A stretch of DNA of 64,000 bases from NCBI RefSeq assembly GCF_001941975.2, contig NZ_CP146991.1, positions 4,388,501 to 4,452,500 on the forward strand, read 5' to 3'. The notes under the pieces are model-generated. The model was not told the origin of the DNA. It did not search any database and worked only from the letters and a program-made list of their open reading frames with translations. Position numbers and translations under genes: made by a program. This document shows, piece after piece, positions 25,996 through 35,082 of this stretch. This DNA is from Sporomusa sphaeroides DSM 2875. Its GTDB lineage: Bacteria > Bacillota > Negativicutes > Sporomusales > Sporomusaceae. The first letter of the stretch is position 1; every line of letters starts with the position of its first letter.

Positions 25996-26284
25996 AGCCA
26001 CGTCCTTGGATTCGTTCATTAACCATCGCCCCCCTAAGCTCGCGAATATTGGCCGGGCTCGTGGGAGTTGTTGTTTTTAAGATCCCAAAAAGCTCATTGA
26101 CTGTCGGCTCAGGCTCAATAACTATTATACCGTCAGACTTAACAAAAATAGTAATGCGCTGAGTTCCTCCGGCCGTAACGCCCAAACGTTCACGAATTGC
26201 CTTAGGCAAGGTGACCTGCCCCTGGCTGCTCACAGGAATACGCCGAAATTCCATTAACCGGCCAGCACGTTCTGCCATATTCAT
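25973..26284 (-). CDS. SpoVT-AbrB-type antitoxin for the PIN toxin
   Basis: A 103-residue DNA-binding antitoxin. ATG 26284 (MNMAERAGRLMEF) follows CCGGAGG at ten bases; a longer frame to 26332 has no site. The swapped-hairpin AbrB fold is recognised from IPVSSQGQVTLPKAIRERLGVTAG and RITIFVKSDGIIVIEPEP. The C-terminal 40 residues (VNELFGILKTTTPTSPANIREL) are the expected toxin-binding tail. It probably represses its own promoter as antitoxin or complex. Confidence 0.88.
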   Translation of the reverse strand: MNMAERAGRLMEFRRIPVSSQGQVTLPKAIRERLGVTAGGTQRITIFVKSDGIIVIEPEPTVNELFGILKTTTPTSPANIRELRGAMVNERIQGRGYDTKEQD

Positions 26285-26598
26285 ACATTTACTACCTCCG
26301 GATTTCATGTTTAGTAATCTTACATTTAGCATATGAAAAAATATGATAACAGTGTACTTCTAAATAATCGATACATTACTTTTATTATGCCATAAAAATA
26401 AAGATTTTTAAACATTGTTTTTATAAGGTACTTGCAAAAATATTCAACATTTTGTAACCATTGATTAGGTGGTAGCTTTTTTTGCATAGATTCAATCTGA
26501 ATTGCTTGTGATAAGAGAATTTAAAATAGTAAAAAGAGCCGTGCCGAAACTATGCTCTTCAACACAGACTCTCTCGCCTTGAATTATGTACACGAACA
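26285..26598. other. AT-rich intergenic region without recognisable gene
   Basis: Between the antitoxin start and the diguanylate cyclase stop. It holds the unresolved antitoxin promoter region and, at its right end (26535-26562), a weak six-pair hairpin AAGAGC / GCTCTT that may end the cyclase transcript. No open frame with a ribosome site was seen. Confidence 0.5.
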
Positions 26599-27636
26599 TT
26601 AAATTGCGGTTTCAAACACCACACATTGGTTGCGGCCTTGCCGTTTAGCCCGGTACAAAGCGCTGTCAGCCTCCTGAAATGCATCCTGGCAAGTCAGTCC
26701 TTGCTGCTTGAGTGCCACCCCGATACTGATAGTGACTTTGACCCGCTCCCCATGATGGAAAAAATCGCAGCTGCTTACCTGAAAGCGGAGGCGCTCAGCA
26801 ATTTTAAACCCCAGTTCCAAAGATGTTCCCGGTAAAACCAGCGCGAATTCCTCGCCGCCATAGCGGAAAGCCATATCTTTACTACGAATATTCATTCTGA
26901 TAATATTGCCGATGGTTGTCAGCACCTGATCCCCAAACAAATGGCCATAAGCATCATTGAGTTGCTTAAAATGGTCAATATCGACAATTAACAGGGCATA
27001 TTGCTGTAAATCAGCCGTTTTTTCCAAATAGGAGCGATGGTTCAGCAAGCCTGTCAGCTCATCGGTATGGGCTAGTTTATAGTGCCGGGCATTTTCCCGC
27101 ATAAGCTGGGCAATTTGTCCTTCCTGCTGCTGCTGGCTTTCAGCAACCCGCAGCATATAAACAGTAGTAAAGGATACCACGGCAAACGCAATAATATTAT
27201 AAATGTGCTCCAGCCAAAAAGCAGCTGTAAAGGCTCCTGCCACCAATGAATGAGCGGCCATATACACAAACGAAACAACCGCAACCATTCGCCAGACCCG
27301 GCTGCGCCCGCCCCTGAGTACCATGCGCATCAACAGCAAATGATATAAGACTTCACTATGCAAAGCCCCAGCCAGCGTAAAACCCGCACACAATGCCAAA
27401 TTGAAAACAAGTTCACCCAATTGCAGTTTAGGTCGCTGCCAGCAAAAAACCAAGTTATACATAATATGCGTAACCGCTAAGGCAACAACTACCAGCCACT
27501 GCGGGCCGGAGATTGCCACAGCAGCTATCATGCTGAATAAGGCGGAAATACTGCTCATGCGCCTGACAATAATTTGCAGTTGTGAGGCGGGATCACCCCA
27601 TATTCGTATCACCAACATGCGCTTGGCAAAACTCAC
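26599..27636 (-). CDS. membrane diguanylate cyclase (GGDEF)
   Basis: Synthesises cyclic di-GMP. The start is probably GTG 27636 after AAAGGAGC; a TTG at 27645 lies too close to that site. The 345 residues have five or six transmembrane helices (about residues 25-165), a short coiled linker (ESQQQQEGQIAQLMRENARHY) and a C-terminal GGDEF domain. The domain shows DIDHFKQLNDAYGHLFGD, FRYGGEEFALVLPG and the final YRAKRQGRNQ. The membrane part is not a recognised MASE domain, and the signal is unknown. It is a single gene next to the repeat-rich spacer at 27.8 kb. Confidence 0.9.
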   Translation of the reverse strand: MSFAKRMLVIRIWGDPASQLQIIVRRMSSISALFSMIAAVAISGPQWLVVVALAVTHIMYNLVFCWQRPKLQLGELVFNLALCAGFTLAGALHSEVLYHLLLMRMVLRGGRSRVWRMVAVVSFVYMAAHSLVAGAFTAAFWLEHIYNIIAFAVVSFTTVYMLRVAESQQQQEGQIAQLMRENARHYKLAHTDELTGLLNHRSYLEKTADLQQYALLIVDIDHFKQLNDAYGHLFGDQVLTTIGNIIRMNIRSKDMAFRYGGEEFALVLPGTSLELGFKIAERLRFQVSSCDFFHHGERVKVTISIGVALKQQGLTCQDAFQEADSALYRAKRQGRNQCVVFETAI

Positions 27637-27901
27637 GAACCTCAAGCTCCTTTACCTGCAGAGGTATAGTATATACTTTGCTAATAGTACTATCTTATCA
27701 TATTCACAAAATAAAAAGTTAAAAATTTTCTGTTATTTTCTAGAAAATCCAAACGCAAATTCCCTTATAATTTTACAAAAATCGACATAAGTTAAGTGCC
27801 AGTAATACAGCGTTGTATGGCGGCCGTCCGGCCGGCCCTCGTACCGGCATCTTCTTTATAAGGCTTCAGGGGGCGCGCAAACGTATATATTTTTGTTAGA
27901 C

Positions 27902-27955
27902 ATAAAGAAAACACGGCTTGCACCGAGCTGAAGTTATATTTTCTGTTGGGATAAA
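27902..27955 (+). repeat. structured intergenic repeat, copy B (internally deleted)
   Basis: Begins ATAAAGAAAACACGGCTTG like the other copies, runs to CACCGAGC, then jumps to AAGTTATATTTTCTGTT and GGGATAA. The 3' half of hairpin 1 and the start of hairpin 2 are therefore missing. Its right end abuts the hemL terminator. Confidence 0.75.
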
Positions 27956-27957
27956 AA

Positions 27958-27990
27958 ATCGACCCAGTGTATCGTGTACACAGGGTCGAT
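27958..27990 (-). terminator. terminator of the siroheme/heme operon after hemL
   Basis: Stem ATCGACCC / GGGTCGAT plus inner GTGTA / TACAC. The minus-strand tail is TTTTTTA. It starts five bases beyond the hemL stop. Confidence 0.88.
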
Positions 27991-27994
27991 CCAG

Positions 27995-29314
27995 TTACGC
28001 TTTTTGTTGACTATAGTATTGAGCCACTTTCGCAAAGGCATTGCCGCTGGCGGCAATGGTTGCATCTATATCAGCCTGCGAATGTGCTCCAGACATAAAA
28101 GCGGCTTCAAATTGTGACGGTGCCAGATAAATTCCCTGTTCCAGCATGGCATGGAAGAAAATATTAAAGGCGGCTATATCCGACTGTTTGGCACTGGCAT
28201 AATCATAGACCGGGGTTTCACTAAAGAATAGGCCAAACATCGTGCCAAGCTGATGGAATTGGAAGTTAAAGCCATGTTTCTCTGCCTGTGCCTTGATACC
28301 GGCACATAACGCAGCTGTCATTTTCGTCACATCTTCGTAGAAGGTTTCGGTTTGCATTAACAGGTGCAAGGTGGCAATCCCTGCCGTCATAGCCAGCGGA
28401 TTGCCGCTTAATGTCCCGGCCTGGTAAACCGGCCCGGACGGCGCTATGAGCTCCATAATATCCCTGCGGCCGCCATAGGCAGCAACAGGCAGGCCGCCGC
28501 CGATAACTTTGCCCAAACAGGTAAGGTCGGGTGTAATATTAAATACTTCCTGGGCTCCGCCATAGGCTACCCGAAAACCGGACATGACCTCATCAAAGAT
28601 CAGCAGAGCACCATGTTTTTCAGTAATGTCCCGTACTGCTTCCAGATAACCGGGGCGCGGCAGAACCATCCCCATATTGCCGGGTACGGGTTCAATAATG
28701 ACAGCGGCAATATCCTCACCCTGTTTTTCAAATATCGCCGCCAAACCTGCCGCATCATTATACTCTACTGTCAGAGTATTGCTGGCAATGCTATCAGGCA
28801 CCCCCGGACTGTCCGGCACACCGAAGGTAGCAGCGCCTGACCCGGCTTTAATCAACAGACTGTCATGATGACCATGATAACAGCCGATAAATTTGACGAT
28901 TTTATTGCGTTTCGTATAGGCCCGGGCCAGTCTGAGAGCGCTCATAGTGGCTTCGGTACCGGAGTTGACAAAGCGGACAAGTTCCATAGAGGGTACGGCT
29001 TCGGTAATCAGCCGCGCCAACTCGGTTTCAAGCAGAGTAGGAGCACCGTAGCTAGTGCCGCGCATTAAAGCCTCGGTTAATTCGCCGATTACTTCCGGAT
29101 GCGCGTGGCCCAAAATCATGGGACCCCAGGAACCAACATAGTCGATATAGGAATTACCGTCAATATCATAAATCCGGCTGCCTGCCGCTTTGGCAATGAA
29201 CGGCGGCGTACCGCCAACACCCCGGAAGGAACGGACCGGACTGTTGACACCGCCGGGAATATAGCGCTTAGCCTCCGCAAAGGCAGTTGCTGATTTCTCT
29301 AATGTAAAATTCAT
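27995..29314 (-). CDS. hemL: glutamate-1-semialdehyde 2,1-aminomutase HemL
   Basis: A PLP enzyme that converts glutamate 1-semialdehyde into 5-aminolevulinate, the second committed step of the C5 tetrapyrrole route. The 439 residues contain [18 protein letters not shown] near the N-terminus, [18 protein letters not shown], the PLP contact [19 protein letters not shown] and the Schiff-base lysine in [11 protein letters not shown]. Length is normal. It is the last gene of the operon, 29 bases after hemB, and ends in a strong terminator. Together with HemA and HemB it shows that 5-aminolevulinate is made from glutamyl-tRNA, not from glycine. Confidence 0.97.
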   Translation of the reverse strand: MNFTLEKSATAFAEAKRYIPGGVNSPVRSFRGVGGTPPFIAKAAGSRIYDIDGNSYIDYVGSWGPMILGHAHPEVIGELTEALMRGTSYGAPTLLETELARLITEAVPSMELVRFVNSGTEATMSALRLARAYTKRNKIVKFIGCYHGHHDSLLIKAGSGAATFGVPDSPGVPDSIASNTLTVEYNDAAGLAAIFEKQGEDIAAVIIEPVPGNMGMVLPRPGYLEAVRDITEKHGALLIFDEVMSGFRVAYGGAQEVFNITPDLTCLGKVIGGGLPVAAYGGRRDIMELIAPSGPVYQAGTLSGNPLAMTAGIATLHLLMQTETFYEDVTKMTAALCAGIKAQAEKHGFNFQFHQLGTMFGLFFSETPVYDYASAKQSDIAAFNIFFHAMLEQGIYLAPSQFEAAFMSGAHSQADIDATIAASGNAFAKVAQYYSQQKA

Positions 29315-29343
29315 GCCATTCTAACTCCTTTCAAACAGAAACG

Positions 29344-30309
29344 TTATAACCACCGCACAGCGTCAAGAGCATGGTAGGTAATAATAATATCCGCACCGGC
29401 GCGCCTCATCCCCAGCAGTGTCTCCATAACCAACCGCTGTTCGTCAATCAGCCCTTGAGCCGCCGCTGCCTTAACCATGGCATATTCGCCACTCACATTA
29501 TAAGCAACAACCGGCAGCAGGAACCGGTCTTTTACCTGCCGGACAATATCAAGGTAAGCCAAAGCAGGCTTAACGATAACAAGATCGGCGCCTTCTTCGA
29601 TGTCCAGCGCCACTTCTTTTAGCGCTTCCCGGGAGTTAGCCGGATCCATCTGGTAGGCCCGCCGGTCACCAAACTGGGGAGCCGAATCGGCGGCCGCCCG
29701 GAATGGCCCGTAATAGGCAGAAGCATATTTAGCGGCATAGGACATGATGCTTACATCACTATAGCCACCGGCATCAAGTCCGGTCCGGATGGCAGCCACC
29801 CGGCCGTCCATCATATCGGAAGGCGCCACCATGTCGGCACCGGCCTTGGCATGACTTAAGGCAACCGCAGCCAGCAGCGGCAGCGTCGGATCATTATCCA
29901 CTTTATGTCCGTTTAACAGGCCGCAATGCCCATGATCGGTATACTGGCACAAACAGACATCACTAATGACAACAAGTTCAGGCACCGCCTTTTTGATGGC
30001 TAAAATAGCCTGCTGTACCGGGCTCTTCATATCCCAGGCACTGCTGCCGCGCTCGTCTTTGTATTCAGGCAGGCCAAATACCAGCACAGCAGGTATGCCC
30101 AGAGCATATACTTCCCGTGCCAATTCAACGGCCATGTCCGGCGACAGATGGTAGTTGCCCGGCAGCGAGGAAATTTCTTTTTTCACTTTGGTGCCTGGTA
30201 CGACAAATATTGGGTAGACCAGGTTGTCAGGTGTCAAAGCCGTCTCTCTCACCATATTGCGGATGCCGCTGGTAGCTCTCAGCCGCCGGGGACGATATAC
30301 CATGGACAT
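29344..30309 (-). CDS. hemB: porphobilinogen synthase (5-aminolevulinate dehydratase) HemB
   Basis: Condenses two 5-aminolevulinates to porphobilinogen. ATG 30309 follows AAGGAGGAATTATATT; an upstream frame to 30336 is unused. The 321 residues begin [19 protein letters not shown]. They include the zinc-ligand stretch [15 protein letters not shown] (all three Cys present, so the zinc-dependent form), the Schiff-base lysines in [16 protein letters not shown] and [12 protein letters not shown], and [14 protein letters not shown]. It lies between cobA/hemD (124-base gap, possibly an internal promoter) and hemL. Confidence 0.97.
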   Translation of the reverse strand: MSMVYRPRRLRATSGIRNMVRETALTPDNLVYPIFVVPGTKVKKEISSLPGNYHLSPDMAVELAREVYALGIPAVLVFGLPEYKDERGSSAWDMKSPVQQAILAIKKAVPELVVISDVCLCQYTDHGHCGLLNGHKVDNDPTLPLLAAVALSHAKAGADMVAPSDMMDGRVAAIRTGLDAGGYSDVSIMSYAAKYASAYYGPFRAAADSAPQFGDRRAYQMDPANSREALKEVALDIEEGADLVIVKPALAYLDIVRQVKDRFLLPVVAYNVSGEYAMVKAAAAQGLIDEQRLVMETLLGMRRAGADIIITYHALDAVRWL

Positions 30310-30433
30310 AATATAATTCCTCCTTGTGTGCTGCATCCGTTGATATGCTTCATATTATCGCTGGCTGCAGCACTAACTATATAGTAGCCGGCAAAGCCTT
30401 GCAGGCGTTACCGGCAGCATATCCGGAAAAATT

Positions 30434-31951
30434 CTAGCCGATTCCATATAAGGTGGTAATGGCTTCAATGAGACCTTTAATCGTATATTCCTCGGCAATA
30501 ATGTCAGGCTTGATGCCGTGAGTCAAACAGGTCTCGGCGGTAATCGGGCCGATACAGGCCACTTTGGCTTTGGCAACCAGCCGGGCACCGTCCTGTCCCA
30601 GCAATGCCAACAGGTTGGTAACGGTGGATGAGCTGGTAAATGTAACCAGATCAATGCTGCCTGCCGCTAAAGCAGCAGCCAGCTCCTGGCCGTCGGTATC
30701 GCCGGTAACGGTACGGTAAGCGGGGGCAACATTGACGCAGGCTCCCAGCTCGGTCAGCTTTTCCGGCAGAATATCCCTGGCAACCAGGGCCCGGGGAATA
30801 AGTACTTTCATACTGGGCGTTATATGGGGTTTCAGCGCCTCAATAACGCCTTCGGCTCTGAATTCGGCCGGAATGATATCGGCGACAATCCCATAGCCTT
30901 TAAGTCTGGCGGCGGTCGGCGAGCCGATAGCGGCCACTTTGGCTTTAATGGCTCTGGTATCCAGTCCGGCGGCTGCCATACGGGAAAAGAAATGCTCCAC
31001 GCCATTCACGCTGGTAAAGATCAGCCAATCATATTCCTGTAGACAGGCAATAGCCGCATCAAGCGGTTCATAGCTTGCCGGCGGCACAATCTTTATGGCC
31101 GGAGCTTCCATACAGTCGGCACCCAGCTTGGCTAAACCGTCAGTAAGGACGCTGGCTTGTTCGCGCGCCCGGGTAACCAGCACTTTTTTGCCAAACAGAG
31201 GCTTATTGTCAAACCAGGCTAATTTGTCGCGCAGGGTGACAACCTGACCGACAATGAAGATGGCCGGCGGCTTTAAGCCTCTGGCGGCAACATCGCCGGC
31301 AGCCGTCCCAACGGTGGTCACCAGCACTTCCTGTTCCGGTTTGGTGCCCCAGCGGATGACAGCGGCCGGAGTGTCGGCCGGACGGCCATGTTCAACGAGC
31401 TTGGCAGTAATATGGGGCAGATTTTCCACCCCCATGAGAAACACCAGGGTATCTACCGCAGTAGCCAGCTTATCCCACTTCATGCCGGATTCGCCCTTGG
31501 TCGGATCTTCATGACCGGTAATAACGGCAAAGGAGGTGGCAATCCCCCGATGGGTTACCGGAATACCGGCATAGGCTGGTACGGAGATAGCCGAAGTAAT
31601 ACCAGGCACCACCTCAAAAGGAATACCGTTAGCCAAGAGAGTGAGGGCCTCTTCTCCCCCACGCCCGAAAACAAACGGATCACCACCTTTGAGACGGACA
31701 ACAATTTTATTCTCTTTAGCCTTATCCACCAGCAGTTGGTTGATATCCTCCTGCCGCATGGTATGGTCACTGGAAGCCTTTCCTACATAGATGAGTTCAA
31801 CATTGGGCCGGGCCTGATCCAGCAGGCGGTCATCGGCCAGCCGGTCATACACGATAGTATCGGCTTGTTTAATACATTCTATGGCTTTCAAACTAATCAG
31901 CCCGTAATCCCCGGGACCGGCACCGACTAAGTAGACAATTGGCTGGTTCAT
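30434..31951 (-). CDS. cobA-hemD: fused uroporphyrinogen-III C-methyltransferase and uroporphyrinogen-III synthase (CobA-HemD)
   Basis: A 505-residue two-domain enzyme. Residues 1-245 are the SAM methyltransferase CobA/SUMT: VYLVGAGPGDYGLISLKA, VRLKGGDPFVFGRGGEE, VVPGITSAISVPAYAGIPVTHRG. Residues about 250-505 are HemD, which cyclises and flips ring D of hydroxymethylbilane: FGKKVLVTRAREQASVL, WLIFTSVNGVEHF, DLVTFTSSSTVTNLL, CIGPITAETC. The fusion couples uroporphyrinogen III synthesis to its methylation to precorrin-2, favouring siroheme and cobalamin. It is common in Firmicutes. ATG follows GGGGAGGATTCT, 11 bases after the hemC stop. Confidence 0.96.
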   Translation of the reverse strand: MNQPIVYLVGAGPGDYGLISLKAIECIKQADTIVYDRLADDRLLDQARPNVELIYVGKASSDHTMRQEDINQLLVDKAKENKIVVRLKGGDPFVFGRGGEEALTLLANGIPFEVVPGITSAISVPAYAGIPVTHRGIATSFAVITGHEDPTKGESGMKWDKLATAVDTLVFLMGVENLPHITAKLVEHGRPADTPAAVIRWGTKPEQEVLVTTVGTAAGDVAARGLKPPAIFIVGQVVTLRDKLAWFDNKPLFGKKVLVTRAREQASVLTDGLAKLGADCMEAPAIKIVPPASYEPLDAAIACLQEYDWLIFTSVNGVEHFFSRMAAAGLDTRAIKAKVAAIGSPTAARLKGYGIVADIIPAEFRAEGVIEALKPHITPSMKVLIPRALVARDILPEKLTELGACVNVAPAYRTVTGDTDGQELAAALAAGSIDLVTFTSSSTVTNLLALLGQDGARLVAKAKVACIGPITAETCLTHGIKPDIIAEEYTIKGLIEAITTLYGIG

Positions 31952-31962
31952 AGAATCCTCCC

Positions 31963-32898
31963 CTACATCTCCCCGGCAAATAGTTTTGCCAATATTTCAC
32001 GCCCGCCGTTGTCAAGCATGCGTACAGCCAGAGTATGTCCCAGCAAGCTAGCGTCTGCCGGACTGCCGTCAATAGCATCATGCACAGCTTCCTGGCCGTC
32101 AGGCGACATAATAACGGCTTGCAAGCTTAGCTGTCCTGTTGCTTTGATCTCTCCGTAAACACCGATCGGTATCTGGCAGCCACCCTCGACTTCTGCCAGA
32201 AAGGTCCGCTCCGCCAGGGTGGCCTGCCGGGTTGGCTCATGATTTAAAAACGCCAGCAAGGCAAGCGTCTCCGGATCATCTTCCCGCGCTTCAATGGCCA
32301 AAGCTCCCTGACCAACTGCCGGCAGGCAAATATCCTGCGGCAAAATCTGAGTAATATGTTCATCCCAGCCCAAGCGCCTGAGGCCGGCCACCGCCAGCAA
32401 GATGGCGTCAAGTTTCTCGGTTGTCAGTTTTTTCAGGCGGGTATCCAAATTGCCCCGCAGATCAACAATGGTAAGATCCGGACGGACGTTCAGGAGCTGG
32501 GCTTTGCGCCGCAGGCTGGAGGTTCCTACCCTCGCGTGAGCCGGCAGGTTATCCAGTGTTTTATATTGAGGACTAATTAAAGCATCACCGGGATCAACCC
32601 GGTCGGTAACGGCGGCCAGCACCAGCCCCTCCGGCAATTCGGTGGGCATATCTTTCAGACTGTGTACCGCTAAGTCGATTTCACCGCTCAGCATGGCCAC
32701 CTCTAGTTCTTTGGTAAACAAACCCTTACCGCCGATTTTGGCTAACGGCACATCCAGGATTCTATCACCGGTTGTTACCATATGTTTCAGTTCTATTGCT
32801 ATTTCCGGGTAGCGCTCACGCAAACAGGCGGCTATATGCTGGGCCTGCCAGAGAGCCAGCTTACTACCGCGCGTACCGATGACAAGTTTTTGCTTCAC
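31963..32898 (-). CDS. hemC: hydroxymethylbilane synthase (porphobilinogen deaminase) HemC
   Basis: Polymerises four porphobilinogens into hydroxymethylbilane. The start is GTG 32898 (KQKLVIGTRGSKLALWQAQ), with GAGGAGAGG upstream inside the end of hemA. The 311 residues contain DLAVHSLKDMPTELPEGL with the catalytic Asp, GTSSLRRKAQLL, DLRGNLDTRLKKL and the cofactor Cys in EVEGGCQIPIGVYG. The gene overlaps hemA by 35 bases, so translation is probably coupled. The reading frame extends further upstream, but that part is hemA in another frame. Confidence 0.97.
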   Translation of the reverse strand: MKQKLVIGTRGSKLALWQAQHIAACLRERYPEIAIELKHMVTTGDRILDVPLAKIGGKGLFTKELEVAMLSGEIDLAVHSLKDMPTELPEGLVLAAVTDRVDPGDALISPQYKTLDNLPAHARVGTSSLRRKAQLLNVRPDLTIVDLRGNLDTRLKKLTTEKLDAILLAVAGLRRLGWDEHITQILPQDICLPAVGQGALAIEAREDDPETLALLAFLNHEPTRQATLAERTFLAEVEGGCQIPIGVYGEIKATGQLSLQAVIMSPDGQEAVHDAIDGSPADASLLGHTLAVRMLDNGGREILAKLFAGEM

Positions 32899-34216
32899 TA
32901 TCTTGTTCCTCTCCTCGATGACCTGCCCGCTCCCGCACCATATCCATGGAATGGTCCAACTGAAACATGTTGCGAAGAGCATCCTGGTAGTAATATTCCT
33001 TATCCGTACCGGCGGCTTCGTTAAGCCTGATAATGGGATCACGCAGCAATTTCCGCACAATCATTTTCGACATGTTTTCCACAATGCGCCGTTCCTCAGC
33101 CGTAATGTCCGGCAGCTTCGCCATCGCCCGCTTAACCTCGCGCTGCCGGATGCGTTCAGCTTTGTCGGTCAGGCGGGCAAGGGTAGGCTGGTAGGCCAGA
33201 TAGCGAAACCGGGCAATAATACAGGCCATTTCCTCGTCAATCAGTTGCTCAGCCGCAGCCGCCTCTTGTTCCCGCTCGCGCAAATTGGATTCCACCACCG
33301 CTTCCAAAGCGTCAATGTTGTAGAGAGTCACACCGGCGATGGCCTCAACCTCGGGTTCAATATCACGCGGCACAGCAATATCAATGAACAAAATCGGCCG
33401 TCCCTTTCGTTTGGGCATCAGGTGGGCGACATCCCAGGTGCGGATAATGTAGTGGGGAGCACCGGTGGAAGTAATGACGATATCGGCGTCCACCGCACAT
33501 TTCATAAAGTGTTCAAACGGCACGGCCACTCCCCGGAACTTGTCCGCCAAAGCCTCGGCCCTGTCCAGGTTGCGGTTGGACACAAATACGGTTTTCACCC
33601 CGCTCGCCACCAGGTACCGGGCTGTCAGCTCGCTCATCTCACCGGCCCCTAATACCAGCACGTTGGAATCTGACAAATCCCCCAGCACTTTCTTAGCCAG
33701 TTCAACGGCGGCATAACTTACCGACACGGCATTATAAGCAATGCGGGTTGCTGTACGCACCTTCTTGCCAACAGCAATCGCCCGGTTAAACAGTGTATTT
33801 AGCACCGTACTGGTAGCACCTGACGTCCGGGCGAGAGTATAGGCCGTTTTTACCTGGCTTAATATTTGGCCTTCACCGAGCACCAGCGAATCCAGACTGG
33901 AGCTCACCCGGAACAGGTGCCTAATACATTCTTCTGCCTGAAAATAAAATAAATAATCATAGCTGGTCTCAGCCAGCACTCCCGGCGACATATGATCAAG
34001 AAACTCCTGCATGACCGGTAAAGCATCATCAGAATCTTCTACAACAGCATACATCTCTGTCCGGTTGCAGGTAGACAAAATGACGCATTCACGAATATCA
34101 TCATATTCATGAATACGTTTGTAAGCCGCCTTGATTTGCTCTTCGGAAAAGGAGAAGCATTCTCGAACTTCTACCGGGGCGGTTCTATGGTTCAGTCCTA
34201 ATACAACAAGCTGCAT
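32864..34216 (-). CDS. hemA: glutamyl-tRNA reductase HemA
   Basis: Reduces Glu-tRNA to glutamate 1-semialdehyde with NADPH, the regulated entry to tetrapyrroles. ATG 34216 follows AGAGGAGAG. The 450 residues begin MQLVVLGLNHRTAPVEVRE and contain the nucleophile Cys in ILSTCNRTEMYAVV, SSLDSLVLGEGQIL, the NADPH loop VLVLGAGEMSELTARYL, and a C-terminal dimerisation helix region ending KLLRDPIIRLNEAAG. It overlaps the upstream sirC by 32 bases and the downstream hemC by 35 bases, a tightly packed operon. Confidence 0.97.
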   Translation of the reverse strand: MQLVVLGLNHRTAPVEVRECFSFSEEQIKAAYKRIHEYDDIRECVILSTCNRTEMYAVVEDSDDALPVMQEFLDHMSPGVLAETSYDYLFYFQAEECIRHLFRVSSSLDSLVLGEGQILSQVKTAYTLARTSGATSTVLNTLFNRAIAVGKKVRTATRIAYNAVSVSYAAVELAKKVLGDLSDSNVLVLGAGEMSELTARYLVASGVKTVFVSNRNLDRAEALADKFRGVAVPFEHFMKCAVDADIVITSTGAPHYIIRTWDVAHLMPKRKGRPILFIDIAVPRDIEPEVEAIAGVTLYNIDALEAVVESNLREREQEAAAAEQLIDEEMACIIARFRYLAYQPTLARLTDKAERIRQREVKRAMAKLPDITAEERRIVENMSKMIVRKLLRDPIIRLNEAAGTDKEYYYQDALRNMFQLDHSMDMVRERAGHRGEEQDSEAKTCHRYAR

Positions 34217-34829
34217 GGCGCATTCTCTCCTCTGCTTCGCTAAACTTGCCTTTTCTAAGCAAATCAAGCACCTCTTGATCAATGGTTTCCCGCCAGAATT
34301 TTTCCCGGGCTTTGGCTGTTGCCAGCCGCTTTTTCATCTCCGGCCTCAGCTTGGCAAGCAGCTCCAGATATTGACCGTACTCCGGTCCATACCTTGCAGC
34401 TATTTCCTCCCGCAGCCGTCTGGCTAAAACAGGACTGGCGCCGCCTGTTGATACGGTAATCAGCAAATCGCCCTGGGCAATGTGTGCCGGCACATAAAAA
34501 TCAGACAACTCGGGCGCATCGGCAATATTAACCATGGCTCCTGCCGCCCGTGCGGCCTCGGCTGCCTGACGGTTTATCTCCCGCTGGTCGGTGGCGCAGA
34601 ATACCAGAAAAAAGTTATGTAAATCACCATCAACATAGACACGCGGCGTCCAGCACAAGCCGCCTGCTTCCTGCAACGCACTAAGCCCGGGCGTCAATAC
34701 CGGACTAAATACCGTGACCTCAGCCCCGGCGGCGATAAGTGCCGCTGCTTTCCGCTCAGCTACTGCCCCACCACCGACAACCGCACAACGCCGACCGGTT
34801 AATTTTAAATTAATTGGGTACACTTGCAT
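34185..34829 (-). CDS. sirC: precorrin-2 dehydrogenase (siroheme synthase N-terminal type, SirC/Met8-like)
   Basis: NAD-dependent oxidation of precorrin-2 to sirohydrochlorin, towards siroheme or anaerobic cobalamin. The 214 residues show the Rossmann start YPINLKLTGRRCAVVGGGAVAERKAAALIAAGAEVTVFSP, then LVFCATDQREINRQAAEAARAAG, NIADAPELSDFYVPA and ITVSTGGASPVLARRLREEI. Those are the CysG-N features. A ferrochelatase activity like that of Met8 cannot be judged from sequence. It is the first gene of the operon; the promoter should lie in the AT-rich stretch 34840-34930, which contains TTACCA-N18-TAAAAT on the minus strand as a weak candidate. Confidence 0.93.
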   Translation of the reverse strand: MQVYPINLKLTGRRCAVVGGGAVAERKAAALIAAGAEVTVFSPVLTPGLSALQEAGGLCWTPRVYVDGDLHNFFLVFCATDQREINRQAAEAARAAGAMVNIADAPELSDFYVPAHIAQGDLLITVSTGGASPVLARRLREEIAARYGPEYGQYLELLAKLRPEMKKRLATAKAREKFWRETIDQEVLDLLRKGKFSEAEERMRHAACCIRTEP

Positions 34830-34962
34830 ACATTCACGTCCCGGATTACGTTATAGTTTCACAAATATTTTATCATACTTCGCGATTAAATGGTAATTTC
34901 CTTTAACTTGCAATAATAAAAACCGCTGAGTCACGGGGCGCCGTTATGTATAAGCGAAGGGT

Positions 34963-35035
34963 AATTGCCAGCGGCGCAGCGCTTTATGACGGTCGCCCGC
35001 GCGGATCTTGTGTGGTACACAAAACTTATAAGGCA
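34963..35035 (+). repeat. possible second intergenic repeat, related to 27792-27870
   Basis: Both stretches run TGCCAG-N6-CAGCG-TATG-CGG-CG-CCG-CGG and end CTTATAAGGC or CTTTATAAGGC, by eye about two-thirds identical, and both are GC-rich and palindromic. Only two copies were seen and the match is gapped, so this is tentative. Confidence 0.4.
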
Positions 35036-35056
35036 AGATCGCTGCGCAATCTTGCC
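35032..35056 (-). terminator. terminator of the PBP2 gene
   Basis: Eight-pair stem GGCAAGAT / ATCTTGCC with a nine-base loop, 27 bases beyond the PBP2 stop. The minus-strand tail TTATAAGTTTTG is moderately T-rich. Confidence 0.6.
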
Positions 35057-35082
35057 TATCATACCGTCCTTGTCTGCCACCT

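Larger units (their letters stand above)
27637..27994. other. repeat-bearing intergenic region between a GGDEF gene and hemL
   Basis: The left part is AT-rich and should hold the GGDEF promoter on the minus strand. At about 27792-27870 a GC-rich palindromic stretch resembles the spacer at 34963-35035. The structured repeat copy B (27902-27955) and the hemL terminator (27958-27990) follow. No coding frame was recognised. Confidence 0.6.
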
